From contig PBMZ01000040.1 in the NCBI GenBank assembly GCA_002722955.1, positions 1 through 64,000 of the forward strand: DNA of 64,000 nucleotides, read 5' to 3'. Shown here piece after piece: positions 1 to 8,731 of this stretch; position 1 is the stretch's first letter; the number at the start of each line of letters is the position of its first letter. The stretch comes from Planctomycetaceae bacterium (lineage in GTDB: Bacteria; Planctomycetota; Planctomycetia; Planctomycetales; Planctomycetaceae). The position numbers were made by a program, and so were the translations under genes. The notes beneath the pieces are model-generated. The model was not told where the DNA came from. It saw only the letters and a program-made list of their open reading frames with translations, and ran no database searches.

Positions 1-205
1 ACGTGCGGATCAACGACGTACGCTGATCGGTTCTGGCGATCGAAGTCAACGCATTCGCACTTACAACTTTCCGCAAAACCGCATGACAGACCACCGCATC
101 GGGCTGACGCTCTATAAACTCGATCAGATCATGCAAGGTGGCATGGACGAACTGATTGAAGAGCTGTTGAAGTTCGACCGTGAAGAGCGTCTCCGCGCCG
201 AGTAA
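1..205 (+). CDS. prfA: Peptide chain release factor 1, C-terminal part (cut by window edge)
   Basis: The reading frame is open from the window edge and encodes about 67 residues. It contains the class I release-factor C-terminal signature: [17 protein letters not shown] followed by a helix rich in Asp/Glu ending [21 protein letters not shown]1 recognises UAA/UAG stop codons and hydrolyses peptidyl-tRNA. Its GGQ loop is modified by PrmC, encoded 1 kb downstream. prfA and prmC are usually neighbours; here a two-gene module lies between them. The GGQ region lies outside the window. RF1 is preferred over RF2 because of the prmC linkage and the [11 protein letters not shown] sequence, which both factors share in part. 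Confidence 0.93.
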   Translation, partial: RADQRRTLIGSGDRSQRIRTYNFPQNRMTDHRIGLTLYKLDQIMQGGMDELIEELLKFDREERLRAE

Positions 206-288
206 TGTGCAGGAGCAGAATTGTCATTCACTCTTGCCGAGCGAATCTGTATGCTACTGTTTGTATACATTGGTGGAGAGGACGAGAT

Positions 289-525
289 ATGCGCAAAGCA
301 GCCAAACAATTGAGCGTTTCGAGAGACGGCACAGCGGGACCTTATATTATCGTTCCGGTTGATCAACTCGAAGATCTTGTCTCACTACTTGACCAGAATT
401 CGGTGAATTATTGGGTTGACGAAGTCGCCGTTTCGTATGACGGAAAGCCATACACCAGCGTCATTAATCTCGATCACGACACGGATTGTGAAAAGGTCCG
501 GAAAATTCTTGATTCGGCAATCTGA
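289..525 (+). CDS. Small conserved hypothetical protein, possible partner of the HEPN protein
   Basis: A 78-residue acidic protein of unknown function. The ATG at 289 was chosen because a GGAG Shine-Dalgarno lies a few bases upstream; the frame remains open back to the prfA stop but without a good start. Visible features are a PYIIVPVDQLEDLVSLLD segment and a YWVDEVAVSYDGKP segment, suggesting a small alpha/beta fold. It ends 8 bases before the HEPN gene, so the two are probably cotranscribed. By position it could be the antitoxin or accessory partner of that gene; this is inference from the arrangement only. Confidence 0.6.
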   Translation: MRKAAKQLSVSRDGTAGPYIIVPVDQLEDLVSLLDQNSVNYWVDEVAVSYDGKPYTSVINLDHDTDCEKVRKILDSAI

Positions 526-533
526 GGATACAG

Positions 534-1219
534 ATGCCATTGTTGCAAAAGATTAAGCAGCTTCAATCCACCGTTTCCGATGCGCTCGATGAAAGCCGCA
601 ACTACTATGTTCACTCTGTGGGCATGTGGCGCGTTCTTCAAGCTCGAATCAACGACGGCAAGACGGTTTCGATTAGGAATTATACTGGAGAGATCGTCGA
701 TGAAGCAGTCATTCGTGGTTTAGCACAGACATACATTGAAGGGCATTTAGCATCCTCAACCTTTCAACATTTCGTGTCCCTGTTTGAGAAGTTCGTTTTT
801 GATTTTTTCGAACTTTGGTTATGTGAGTACCCAGGTAGCCTAAAGGGCAAGGAACTGACATTAGAAGTTGTCTTGAGTGCTGGCGACAAGCACGAAATCG
901 TTCAGTCTGTTGTCGAGAGAGAGCTTCGAATGCTCGCGTATCAGCGAATGACGGACTGGTTTGGATATTTGGACAAACTCGTTCACCGCGATTGCCCAAG
1001 CCAGCAGCAGCTGGAATTACTTTCTGAGGTCAAAGCGTCACGTGACGTCCTGGTGCACAATAACGGCATCGCGAATGAGATTTACGTCGATAAGTCATTA
1101 GGGCAAGCCCGCTACTCTGATGGCGAGACCCTCCGCAATATCATCGAGAGTCATGGGAGTTGATTCGCCAAGTAGTTGATGATATTTGCGACGCGGCGAG
1201 CGCGAAACTCTCGAAGTAG
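534..1219 (+). pseudogene. RiboL-PSP-HEPN domain protein, frameshifted near its C-terminus
   Basis: The intact frame (534-1163) encodes 209 residues and carries RDVLVHNNGIANEIYVDK near residue 165. This includes the R-x4-H motif of HEPN RNases (Rx4-6H) in the RiboL-PSP-HEPN style. The frame stops at TGA 1161-1163. Reading on from 1160 in the next frame gives LIRQVVDDICDAASAKLSK and a stop at 1217-1219, the expected C-terminal helix of the family. One T appears to be missing (AGTTGATT for AGTTTGATT), so the gene is a recent pseudogene, a tolerated truncation or an assembly error. HEPN proteins often act as toxin RNases. It lies 8 bases after a small gene, inside the prfA-prmC interval. Confidence 0.7.
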
Positions 1220-1240
1220 TGTCAAGGACTAAAGTTCAGA

Positions 1241-2143
1241 ATGACAGCACCAACGACTCAACAAGAGACGTCGACGGGCGATGCTTGGACTGTCAAGCGG
1301 GTCATGGATTGGACCGTTGCCCACTTGCAGCGAAAAGGCAGCGATAGCCCTCGGCTAGATACCGAAATCTTGTTGGCGCACGCGCGAGGCTGCGAGCGCA
1401 TTGAACTCTACACGCACTTCAACGATGTCTTGACCGATGACGAACGCGCGACGATGCGCGAGCTTGTCCAGCGCCGCGCCAACCACGAGCCCGTCGCTTA
1501 CCTTGTCGGCTATCGCGAATTCTACAGCCTCGAATTCGAGGTCAACAAAGACGTACTGATTCCTCGGCCGGATACCGAAACCATTGTGCTCGAGTTGCTC
1601 GAAATTGCTAAGACCATGGCTAGTCCCAAGATAGTCGATGTCTGCACGGGATCGGGGTGCATCGCCATTTCTGTTGCCGTCAACCATGACACGGCAGAAG
1701 TTGTCGCGACCGAACTGCACGATGTGGCCTTGCAAATTGCCGTGCAAAATTCCGAGAAGCACGAGGTCTCGGACCGCATCGAGTTCCTCAAGGGCGATCT
1801 ACTAAGTTGCATCAAGCCCGAGCAGCAGTTCGACATCGTCGCCTCGAACCCACCCTACGTGGCCACTGCCGACATTGAGACGCTGGAGCCAACTGTCCGC
1901 GAGCACGAACCACACACGGCCCTCGACGGCGGCGCTGACGGCACAAGATACATCTCGCGGTTGATCACCGACGCTCCCAACTATCTGAAAGACGGCGGCT
2001 ACTTAATGCTCGAAATGGGTTCCGAACAAGCTGGCATGGTCTGCGAGCTAATCGACGAAAACGGCCAATTCTCCGATGCCCAAATCCTCACCGACCTAGC
2101 CGGCCGATCACGTGTGGCATGTGCCCGCAAGAAACCGGCGTAA
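1241..2143 (+). CDS. prmC: Peptide chain release factor N5-glutamine methyltransferase
   Basis: A 300-residue cytoplasmic SAM-dependent methyltransferase that methylates the glutamine of the GGQ motif in RF1 and RF2. An N-terminal helical domain (about residues 15-75) is followed by the substrate loop EPVAYLVGYREF (83-94). Next come SAM-binding motif I, VDVCTGSGCIA (132-142), and the family hallmark NPPY (203-206), which binds the target glutamine. Length is normal for PrmC. The ATG has an AAGGA-like Shine-Dalgarno about 13 bases upstream. It is separated from prfA by the HEPN module rather than directly coupled. Confidence 0.95.
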   Translation: MTAPTTQQETSTGDAWTVKRVMDWTVAHLQRKGSDSPRLDTEILLAHARGCERIELYTHFNDVLTDDERATMRELVQRRANHEPVAYLVGYREFYSLEFEVNKDVLIPRPDTETIVLELLEIAKTMASPKIVDVCTGSGCIAISVAVNHDTAEVVATELHDVALQIAVQNSEKHEVSDRIEFLKGDLLSCIKPEQQFDIVASNPPYVATADIETLEPTVREHEPHTALDGGADGTRYISRLITDAPNYLKDGGYLMLEMGSEQAGMVCELIDENGQFSDAQILTDLAGRSRVACARKKPA

Positions 2144-2570
2144 GCCTTCTTTGGAGCCGCTGTCGCCAGACGGTAGATCACCACGCTCAAAACGTATCGT
2201 CTGCTAATAAGGAACGTGTCCGAAACAACTTTCCGATTTAGTGAGCCGCAAGGCGCTAGCCGCGGGTGTCAGCATCACGACCGGCGGCTAGCGCCTTGCC
2301 GCTCACGTCACACGGGCGGCGACGAAAACGGGAAGTTGTTTCGGACACGTTCTTTAGTCAACACTCGGGCGAGTTTCACTTCTGAAAAACGGTTCCATTT
2401 CAACACACGCTTCGTGGTTACATATATTGCGGAAACCCGCACTTATATAGAAAGTGAATGCAATTCATATATGAACTCTTGAGATCGTGAACAATTTATC
2501 GTCCGCTGTTGTCAGACAGGCATCCTGATTCTAACGATTGTAGTATCTGTGATGAGCAACGGAGTTAACG
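2144..2570. other. Intergenic region before the LEPR-XLL gene
   Basis: No convincing gene. It holds the 141-bp inverted-repeat element at 2212-2352 (listed separately), then about 220 bases of leader for the giant gene. The leader is locally A/T-rich and contains a short palindrome, TTCATATATGAA, near 2464-2475. No promoter could be assigned with confidence. Confidence 0.6.
2212..2352. repeat. MITE-like palindromic element with 22-bp terminal inverted repeats
   Basis: The left end GAACGTGTCCGAAACAACTT (2212 onward) is mirrored by the right end ending at 2352, with about 22 matching positions. Inside lies a second inverted repeat: GCCGCAAGGCGCTAGCCG near 2252 against CGGCTAGCGCCTTGC near 2284. 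No protein is encoded. Related termini recur at 63266-63432, so this is a dispersed family rather than a one-off terminator. Confidence 0.75.
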
Positions 2571-5500
2571 ATGTTCTTTCGAGATTGGCTGGCGAGTGTT
2601 CAAGCGAAATTGGCGAGGCGACAGATTCTTAATGCGTCGCGTAAACGTCGAAGGGTGAACCATCGATGCGATACAGCACCAATGCAGACCGAGAAGCTCG
2701 AGCCTCGCGTGTTGTTAACGGTGGCGAGTGCGCAGGCTGCATTGAATCTTGCTCAGGCGAACCTGAATACCGAAATCTCCGATTTCTTCACAGGATTGGA
2801 CGGAATCAGGGTCGATTTGGAGAGCGACTTTGCTGCGACAACGTCAACGTTGCAGGGGACGTTGAACGGCATTCGCAGCAGCTTTAGTACCAGCGCACAG
2901 TCAGCCGTCACCGGCCATTTGACGGGACTCTCTGGAATTGCGGGTACCTTCGATGTTGCTGTCGGCGGGTTCGAGTCGACGCTTGATGGAAATATCGGTT
3001 CGGCGTTAACCGCTTATCAAACCGGCATTGATGGCGCGGAATCGACTTACCAGACCACGACGGGTACGGTAATTCAGAATTACGATTTGGCGATTGATAG
3101 TCTCGCCGACAGCTTTGAGGTGTTCGAACGGGGTGAATTCCAGAACTTGCAGAACGATATCGACAATGAAGAGTCGGGGTTCGAAACGACCTGGGATGGA
3201 ATCAATTCCGCATTCAATGTGGCCGCAGCGGCCCAGCAAACAGCATTTGACACCGCCGAGCAGGGATTCTGGTCTGCTTACGAAACGACGATTGGCAACG
3301 GACCCGGTGGTCTGCAAACAATATACGACGGGAACCTTCAGACGAATCAATTCAACTTGGATACCACAGTCTCAGCATATCCAGGGACGGTTTATGATCC
3401 GACACCGATTCTGAATGACCCGACATTGGTCGCTTCCATCCAAGCTGCGAATACGACCTTCATGGAGAATGTGACGCAGCATCGGGAAGACTATGATGAC
3501 GCCGTAGCACAGCATGAATCCGACTATCGGGACGCTGTCGACCAAGCACGCGGTGTTTACGATCAAGCGGTTGAAGTGGCCAGCAACAATTGGCGACAAA
3601 CGCATACTCTGGCGAAGGGTGCCTACGAAGCTGTCGTGAATCCGGCACTGAACGGCTACAACAACGCCGTGTTCGGTCCGGGCGGGATCTACGAACAATT
3701 CGAGAACAACGAAGCTTTAGCCTTCACTGTGTTGGAAGGCGCTCTTCAGGCAGCAGAGGTCGCTTACGACGCGATTGTCGAGCCGGCTGAAGCCAACTTT
3801 GATGCGGCCGTCGATGCGGCGAACGATTACTACTCGGGCTGGACCACCGGAGATCTCGCGGCGACAGGTCTTTCTGTGACACGCACAGCCACGGTTGCCG
3901 AAGCGGTCGATTCGTCGACGGGAATGGTCGAATGGACGTTGACTTACACCACCAATTACGGTGGATTTCCACTCTCATGGACCCAGGTCACAGAGAAGGA
4001 GCCTCGCGTTAGTGGCACGTTGATCTCGACGACGGTCACGACAGTTGGCACTGTCGTGACGACGACGAAGATTTATGATATGCCGAACATCGATTCGCGC
4101 GTCTCTGTATACGCAACACCCAACAGTCCCCCGTCGGCACCGATGCTTCCGCCGATTCTTGGCGGGCTCGACAACCCGTTCCAAACGGCTCTTCAAGATC
4201 GCTATGACCTGTATCTGAGTGACGTCAAGCAAACCGTTGATGAGTTCGTCAGTGTTGTCGCAGGCTTTGATCAGACCTTCGAAACGGCCGCTGAAAACGA
4301 GATCGATGATTACCGGAACAACGTGGCCGGATTCGCCAGCAACTTTGGTGCAGTGGTTGATTTCGAGACTCAGGATTTCGACACCGACCGAGACTTCGCC
4401 ATGTCGAATTACGACACGCCGCTCTCGGGGATGATGGGTGGTTACTCGACCACGACGCCGTTCAGTGGTGGCGCGATGAATCTGGACGCTGCGGTTAAGA
4501 CCTACGCGCTGGATGTGTTGGCTGCGAACATCGACTTCGTGGACAACGTTGGGGCAGGGTTGGTCGATTTTGTCATTGATGAACGCGCCGAGCAGACCTT
4601 GCGGGCGAAGAACATCATCGATGCCGCCTATGATCGCGATCTCGATGTGGCCATTGCCGAGCACGCGTTGACTGGCGAGTTGATCGAGCTTGAAGAAGAC
4701 TTCCTGAAGGCCTTCATTGGAATCCAGGCTGGTTACGACACAGCGGAAGCCGGGCGTCGGAATGATCGGGACGTGGCCGTCGCCAACGCGGCGCAAACGT
4801 TTGACTTGATCGAGTCGGGCGCTGCTCGCACTCGGACCGAGGACGAAGCGGACGGTTACCGGAATTACGAGCACGCCGTCGCCGATGACTGGCAAGATGC
4901 CTTGAACGACGAATCGATCGAGCGAACGGTTGTGTTGAACGCTGCTGCGGGCGCTGCCGAAGCGTTTCGGGGAACGATGGCCGGAGCGGATCGGCAGTGG
5001 ATGGATGACGAGGCGTTAGCCCAAAAGGTGTTCGTGCAGAAAGTCCACGACGAAACGGCGGGGTTGGTCGGGGATTCTTACACCGAAGAATTGGACTACA
5101 CCAATGACGTAACCATCGAGTACACGTCATGGACCGGCAGTGTCGCCGGCGATATTGCCTCGACCTATGCGTCATTTCACGGTGGCAACTTTGCACAGAC
5201 GCAAGTCGCCAACGCGCACCGCACGCGAGCAATCGCGGATGCCGGAGCCTATTCCTCCTACATCAACGGCGAGGCCAACGCACACGCCGTCTTCGGCAAC
5301 TCGACGGCCTCGGCCTGGCAGATGGCCAGCGACAACGTGGCCACAGCGGGAGAATCGGCCACCAACAATGTCAGCTTGGCCTATGACAATGCCCTGGGCA
5401 ATATTGCCAGCGATCGTCGCGACTACGATAACGCCCTAAACAGTCAAGTCGTCCCCAACACGAACACCGCCACTGGGGCCGAGAACACGGCCACGAAATT

Positions 5501-6935
5501 GGTGGCTAACGCTGCTCGAGCCGAGACTTATAGCGTGGCTGGTGTCGGTCATGCTCTGGAAATCTCGACGACCAACGACTTCACCGCATACATGGCCGAT
5601 TCGCTGGGCGCGGGGCTGACGTATGAAGAAGACACCATCACGCAATTCGCAACGACAAATAGCGGTCTTGTGGGCTTGTTCGCCAATGGCGAAGGAAGCA
5701 TGAATACGGGATTCCATAACGCTCGATTGGCTGACTTAGCCGATGTGCGTGATGCAGCCAAGGATCTTCAAGATTTGGACGACCCGCTCGCCGAGGCCCA
5801 AGCTGTGGTACTGCGCCACACAACAACTCTCTCAGCCGAGATCGAACGCGCTGATGTGCAGTCCCAAAACGACGCCGACGTGGCCCGCGAAGTGCCCGTG
5901 GGAACTTACTCACCCCGGACCAAAGCATTAGAGATCATGAATGGAGCCCACATGGTCCGCATGGTCGACGGTGACAAAACAATGGTGAACAATCATGGAA
6001 CGGTTGTTGATATTTCCGACATCTTGGCGTTGCCTGACTCTATCCAACAGCAAATTATCTTCCATCGACTCGCCAAGCAAAAGATTCGGGACAAAATCGA
6101 GGCTTTCAAGAAACGCATGCCGCAGCGGCCTGCTCGTGGCGGGTGGAATGTGGCTGATCGCCAACGCTACTTCGCGATGCGACCCTATCTTGAGTCGCTT
6201 GAAGCCAAACTGGATGGCGAAATCAACAGCGAAGCGATCACTCACAAGGAACTGAGAAAAGAACGCTGGCAAGCATTCTACAAGAATGTTTTAAGCAAAA
6301 AACGCCACCGAGGGTATACAATCCCGCCGGAATACAAGATTCCAGAATCCGAAGACGAAGCATGGCGAAATTACTGGGTCAAAGAGCTGGTGTTGGAATT
6401 GATCATGACCGGCCTGACCGCCGGTCTTTCCAACGTGCGCCACGTTGGTAAACTAAAACACCTTGACAACGCAGCAGGACACTTGGATGAAATCGCACGA
6501 GGTGCTGACTCACTTGCGGTTGGCCGATTTGGTGGCTTAGAGATTGCGGAAGGAGACTGGACGCGAATCCGCAAGATGCTTCTTAAGCGAAATACAGACA
6601 TATTTAACGACGGACGGAATCTTGTTGGTAAGCAAGTCGGGCGCTTCAAAGTGTATGACGACGGATCGGCGGCTATCTTTATGAGAAAGAGTGCGACTGA
6701 GTCCGAGTTGTTACACGAATTGATGCATCTTAGACAATTCGACGAATTGAAAGCCACCAAAGGAATTGACTATGCAGTGAATTATTTCAGACGACCGGAA
6801 ACATTCTTGGCGCGAGAAGAGTATGCATTCAGGGCAATGAGACGTTCATCTGCATGGGTTGCGATGACTGCCAGAGAGCAAGCGGCGTTCACGCGAGATA
6901 TCGAAGAGTTAAGAACTCGATTTGGGAGTCCGTAA
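2571..6935 (+). CDS. LEPR-XLL giant exported protein with C-terminal zincin metallopeptidase toxin domain
   Basis: A 1454-residue protein. A very basic N-terminus (residues 12-31) is followed by LEPRVLLT at 43-50, the planctomycete LEPR-XLL signature of large surface or secreted proteins. Residues about 55-1150 are an Ala/Asp-rich, mostly helical region of loosely repeated Y/F-D-x-A units, probably a long coiled stalk. A short beta-type stretch (about 420-520) interrupts it. A hydrophobic pre-toxin segment (ELVLELIMTGLTAGLSN) precedes the end domain. There LLHELMHLRQFDEL (HExxH, His 1382 and 1386) and a downstream LAREEYAFRA supply zinc ligands, as in Tox-MPTase4-type zincin toxin domains. 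The next gene overlaps the stop codon by one base. The layout is that of a contact-dependent or secreted polymorphic toxin; toxicity is inferred. Confidence 0.8.
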   Translation: MFFRDWLASVQAKLARRQILNASRKRRRVNHRCDTAPMQTEKLEPRVLLTVASAQAALNLAQANLNTEISDFFTGLDGIRVDLESDFAATTSTLQGTLNGIRSSFSTSAQSAVTGHLTGLSGIAGTFDVAVGGFESTLDGNIGSALTAYQTGIDGAESTYQTTTGTVIQNYDLAIDSLADSFEVFERGEFQNLQNDIDNEESGFETTWDGINSAFNVAAAAQQTAFDTAEQGFWSAYETTIGNGPGGLQTIYDGNLQTNQFNLDTTVSAYPGTVYDPTPILNDPTLVASIQAANTTFMENVTQHREDYDDAVAQHESDYRDAVDQARGVYDQAVEVASNNWRQTHTLAKGAYEAVVNPALNGYNNAVFGPGGIYEQFENNEALAFTVLEGALQAAEVAYDAIVEPAEANFDAAVDAANDYYSGWTTGDLAATGLSVTRTATVAEAVDSSTGMVEWTLTYTTNYGGFPLSWTQVTEKEPRVSGTLISTTVTTVGTVVTTTKIYDMPNIDSRVSVYATPNSPPSAPMLPPILGGLDNPFQTALQDRYDLYLSDVKQTVDEFVSVVAGFDQTFETAAENEIDDYRNNVAGFASNFGAVVDFETQDFDTDRDFAMSNYDTPLSGMMGGYSTTTPFSGGAMNLDAAVKTYALDVLAANIDFVDNVGAGLVDFVIDERAEQTLRAKNIIDAAYDRDLDVAIAEHALTGELIELEEDFLKAFIGIQAGYDTAEAGRRNDRDVAVANAAQTFDLIESGAARTRTEDEADGYRNYEHAVADDWQDALNDESIERTVVLNAAAGAAEAFRGTMAGADRQWMDDEALAQKVFVQKVHDETAGLVGDSYTEELDYTNDVTIEYTSWTGSVAGDIASTYASFHGGNFAQTQVANAHRTRAIADAGAYSSYINGEANAHAVFGNSTASAWQMASDNVATAGESATNNVSLAYDNALGNIASDRRDYDNALNSQVVPNTNTATGAENTATKLVANAARAETYSVAGVGHALEISTTNDFTAYMADSLGAGLTYEEDTITQFATTNSGLVGLFANGEGSMNTGFHNARLADLADVRDAAKDLQDLDDPLAEAQAVVLRHTTTLSAEIERADVQSQNDADVAREVPVGTYSPRTKALEIMNGAHMVRMVDGDKTMVNNHGTVVDISDILALPDSIQQQIIFHRLAKQKIRDKIEAFKKRMPQRPARGGWNVADRQRYFAMRPYLESLEAKLDGEINSEAITHKELRKERWQAFYKNVLSKKRHRGYTIPPEYKIPESEDEAWRNYWVKELVLELIMTGLTAGLSNVRHVGKLKHLDNAAGHLDEIARGADSLAVGRFGGLEIAEGDWTRIRKMLLKRNTDIFNDGRNLVGKQVGRFKVYDDGSAAIFMRKSATESELLHELMHLRQFDELKATKGIDYAVNYFRRPETFLAREEYAFRAMRRSSAWVAMTAREQAAFTRDIEELRTRFGSP

Positions 6936-7285
6936 TGTCATTAGTTAGTGAGGCAGAAGCAGTTGAGCTTGCTAAAGAGTTTATGTTGGTTCAGAACTGC
7001 GCCAATTGGTATATGGATTCGTTAACGTATGTGGCCAAACGGAACCTAGTTCCAGCGCACTGGTTGATGTCATTTCTTCCAGAGGACGATGAATTTGCTG
7101 GTGAGATCTTGATGGTCTGTGTTCAAGATAGCGTTGGTGGAACAGTCGAGTTTCTTGAACCGTTTGGCACGTCAGACACTGTTAATTCAGAGCACAGTTC
7201 GGTTGTCGAAGGAACTCGAAGTTCAATGCTTGGCCTGATATACGATGAAATTCAAGGTGAATGTGATGAGCAAGAGGAGATTTAA
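6935..7285 (+). CDS. Candidate immunity protein for the zincin toxin
   Basis: A 116-residue acidic protein with no signal peptide. Its ATG at 6935 overlaps the toxin stop codon (TAATG), so translation is coupled. Small size, acidity (it ends with a run of Asp/Glu) and position directly behind a toxin domain are typical of polymorphic-toxin immunity proteins. I do not recognise the family. The N-terminal helix (EAEAVELAKEFMLVQ) and the hydrophobic strand ILMVCVQD are visible. Immunity function is inferred from context. Confidence 0.65.
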   Translation: MSLVSEAEAVELAKEFMLVQNCANWYMDSLTYVAKRNLVPAHWLMSFLPEDDEFAGEILMVCVQDSVGGTVEFLEPFGTSDTVNSEHSSVVEGTRSSMLGLIYDEIQGECDEQEEI

Positions 7286-7439
7286 GGACCCAGAATCCAG
7301 AAAGGGAATGCAACTGGACGCAGCTTCTTGTTTGTTAGAACTTTTGCTAGCTAGTCTGCGTCTCCGAGAGTTTTACTCTGTCGATTCTCGAATTTCTGGA
7401 CCCGCGACGCTGAAACAGTTTCTTCAAAGCCACTGCTAG
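7266..7439 (+). CDS. Possible small ORF or decayed remnant
   Basis: A 57-residue frame beginning at ATG 7266 inside the end of the preceding gene. It has a basic start and a Leu-rich middle (LLELLLASLRLREF). No family is recognised and no strong ribosome binding site is seen. It may be a small accessory gene or the residue of an older immunity gene. Confidence 0.25.
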   Translation: MSKRRFKDPESRKGMQLDAASCLLELLLASLRLREFYSVDSRISGPATLKQFLQSHC

Positions 7440-7482
7440 AATTGGGTGGAAAGTGGCTCACACTCCCTCGTGGAGGATAATT

Positions 7483-7854
7483 GTGTCACTAAAGCGTTTC
7501 GGTTTTTTCGACGAACAACCCGAATCTCATGTCGTTGCGGAATTGATAGCATCTATTCGAGCGTCTCCCAGCGAAGACGAGGACAAGATCCTTAATTATC
7601 TAAGGGAAGGAAAACAGCTCTTGGCAATTCCTGGAGTTGTTGTGGATTTGCTATCGGAAACCGAAGGTATCATTGGGCCACCGCACGTCTTCACGGATGG
7701 TGAATGGGCATGGACGAGCGATGTCCTGTACTACATCGAGCGCTACCACATATCAATTCCGTCTGAGTTCTTGGCGAGAATGAAATCACTTTTGTTCCAG
7801 TGCCCAACCATCTGCAACACGGAAGATTTGGTACGAAACAACAGGCATGAATGA
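7483..7854 (+). CDS. Candidate orphan immunity protein
   Basis: A 123-residue cytoplasmic protein. I chose the GTG at 7483 because an AGGA motif lies 5 bases upstream; an earlier GTG at 7453 lacks one. The most distinctive stretch is GPPHVFTDGEWAWTSDVLYYIERYHISIPSEF, read here in two pieces: GPPHVFTDGEWAWTS and DVLYYIERYHISIP. Such a segment is common in small proteins found behind polymorphic toxins. It follows the toxin and first immunity gene in the same direction, so it may protect against a different toxin. Function is inferred. Confidence 0.55.
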   Translation: MSLKRFGFFDEQPESHVVAELIASIRASPSEDEDKILNYLREGKQLLAIPGVVVDLLSETEGIIGPPHVFTDGEWAWTSDVLYYIERYHISIPSEFLARMKSLLFQCPTICNTEDLVRNNRHE

Positions 7855-7885
7855 CTTTCTTGGAGAAACCAAATCGGAGACAGCC

Positions 7886-8089
7886 ATGGCGAAATCAAGA
7901 GCTGACTTGTTGAGATTTATCGAACACTGGGAGGAAGTCGACAGCTACCCTGTGATCGAGTACTTTTCGCTTCAGACGGCGAATGAGTTGGCAGTTGAGG
8001 GCCTGCTGGAAGTGGTGGAGGCGCCAGATGGTATGGATGTATATCGAATAACAGAAGTCGGCCGGGCTGCTGTCACTGAGCTGAGTTGA
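7886..8089 (+). CDS. Small hypothetical protein at the end of the toxin/immunity cluster
   Basis: A 67-residue protein from ATG 7886, which has GGAG 8 bases upstream. An alternative ATG at 7847 overlaps the preceding gene by 8 bases and would add 13 residues. The sequence (FSLQTANELAVEGLLEVVE...YRITEVGRAAV) has the look of a small winged-helix: a helix-turn-helix followed by a hairpin and a TEVG turn. It could be a regulator of the cluster or a small immunity protein. Confidence 0.5.
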   Translation: MAKSRADLLRFIEHWEEVDSYPVIEYFSLQTANELAVEGLLEVVEAPDGMDVYRITEVGRAAVTELS

Positions 8090-8140
8090 GCCGACCGACG
8101 CCAATCTCAAGAAGATAACCTGCTGCGGAAGAGAGAAGGA

Positions 8141-8731
8141 TCAATCTCCTTCTTGCGTGGATCGATCACTTAGCGAATCCGAATCGCAGTCGTCATCCAT
8201 GCGTGTTGCAACCACGGCCAATTGAAGACTCATGAGCAAGCACACTGCATAAACTATGAAAAAGGTCAGTAGTTGGTTCGGCGGAGTGTTTGTCAGTCTT
8301 GCTGCCAGAAACGCAACTCCAATTGTCAACAGACAAGCTGAGGGCCATACCAACGTCACACTGAGCGCAAGCAAAACACGACGATTGGTTGTTCCATTCC
8401 ATTTCCGCCGTCGTATAGAAATAACGATTGTTTTCGCGCCCTCCATACCAGCCCCCGCCAAGATTCCCACATGAAGACAACCGACGACTTGAATGGTTCT
8501 AAGGTCCGATTTCTTAGCGTGGGACTGGTAGATTCGACCAGAAAGCGGAGAGAGTACTAGAGCGCCAACAACGCCCCACGCGACCAGCCAAGCTGCATCA
8601 CCTCGATTGAATTGAGTCGCCAAACTGTTATGGAGAGTCCATCGCATTCGAACTAAGCCTGCACTTAGATAGTTACGATTTTGAGCACACTTGCCGTATT
8701 CGCTGTTGAACGCGTCGGAAATTAGAGGCAC
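8141..8731 (-). CDS. Hypothetical membrane protein next to yidD
   Basis: A 196-residue protein with four hydrophobic segments, roughly at residues 45-65, 83-103, 118-145 and 150-170 (for example LVAWGVVGALVLSPLSG and LLTFFIVYAVCLLMSLQLA). The C-terminal tail is acidic. Its start overlaps the end of the YidD-like gene by 10 bases, indicating one transcript. The true start may be an internal Met. No known family is recognised. Confidence 0.55.
   Translation of the reverse strand: MPLISDAFNSEYGKCAQNRNYLSAGLVRMRWTLHNSLATQFNRGDAAWLVAWGVVGALVLSPLSGRIYQSHAKKSDLRTIQVVGCLHVGILAGAGMEGAKTIVISIRRRKWNGTTNRRVLLALSVTLVWPSACLLTIGVAFLAARLTNTPPNQLLTFFIVYAVCLLMSLQLAVVATRMDDDCDSDSLSDRSTQEGD

Noticed and set aside
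2212-2352. Simple transcription terminator for prmC
   Set aside because: The structure is much longer than a terminator, lacks a T-tract and its ends recur at 63266-63432.
3975-4895. 306-residue minus-strand ORF inside the LEPR-XLL gene
   Set aside because: It is antisense to a recognisable gene, has no family features and follows from the codon bias of the forward gene.
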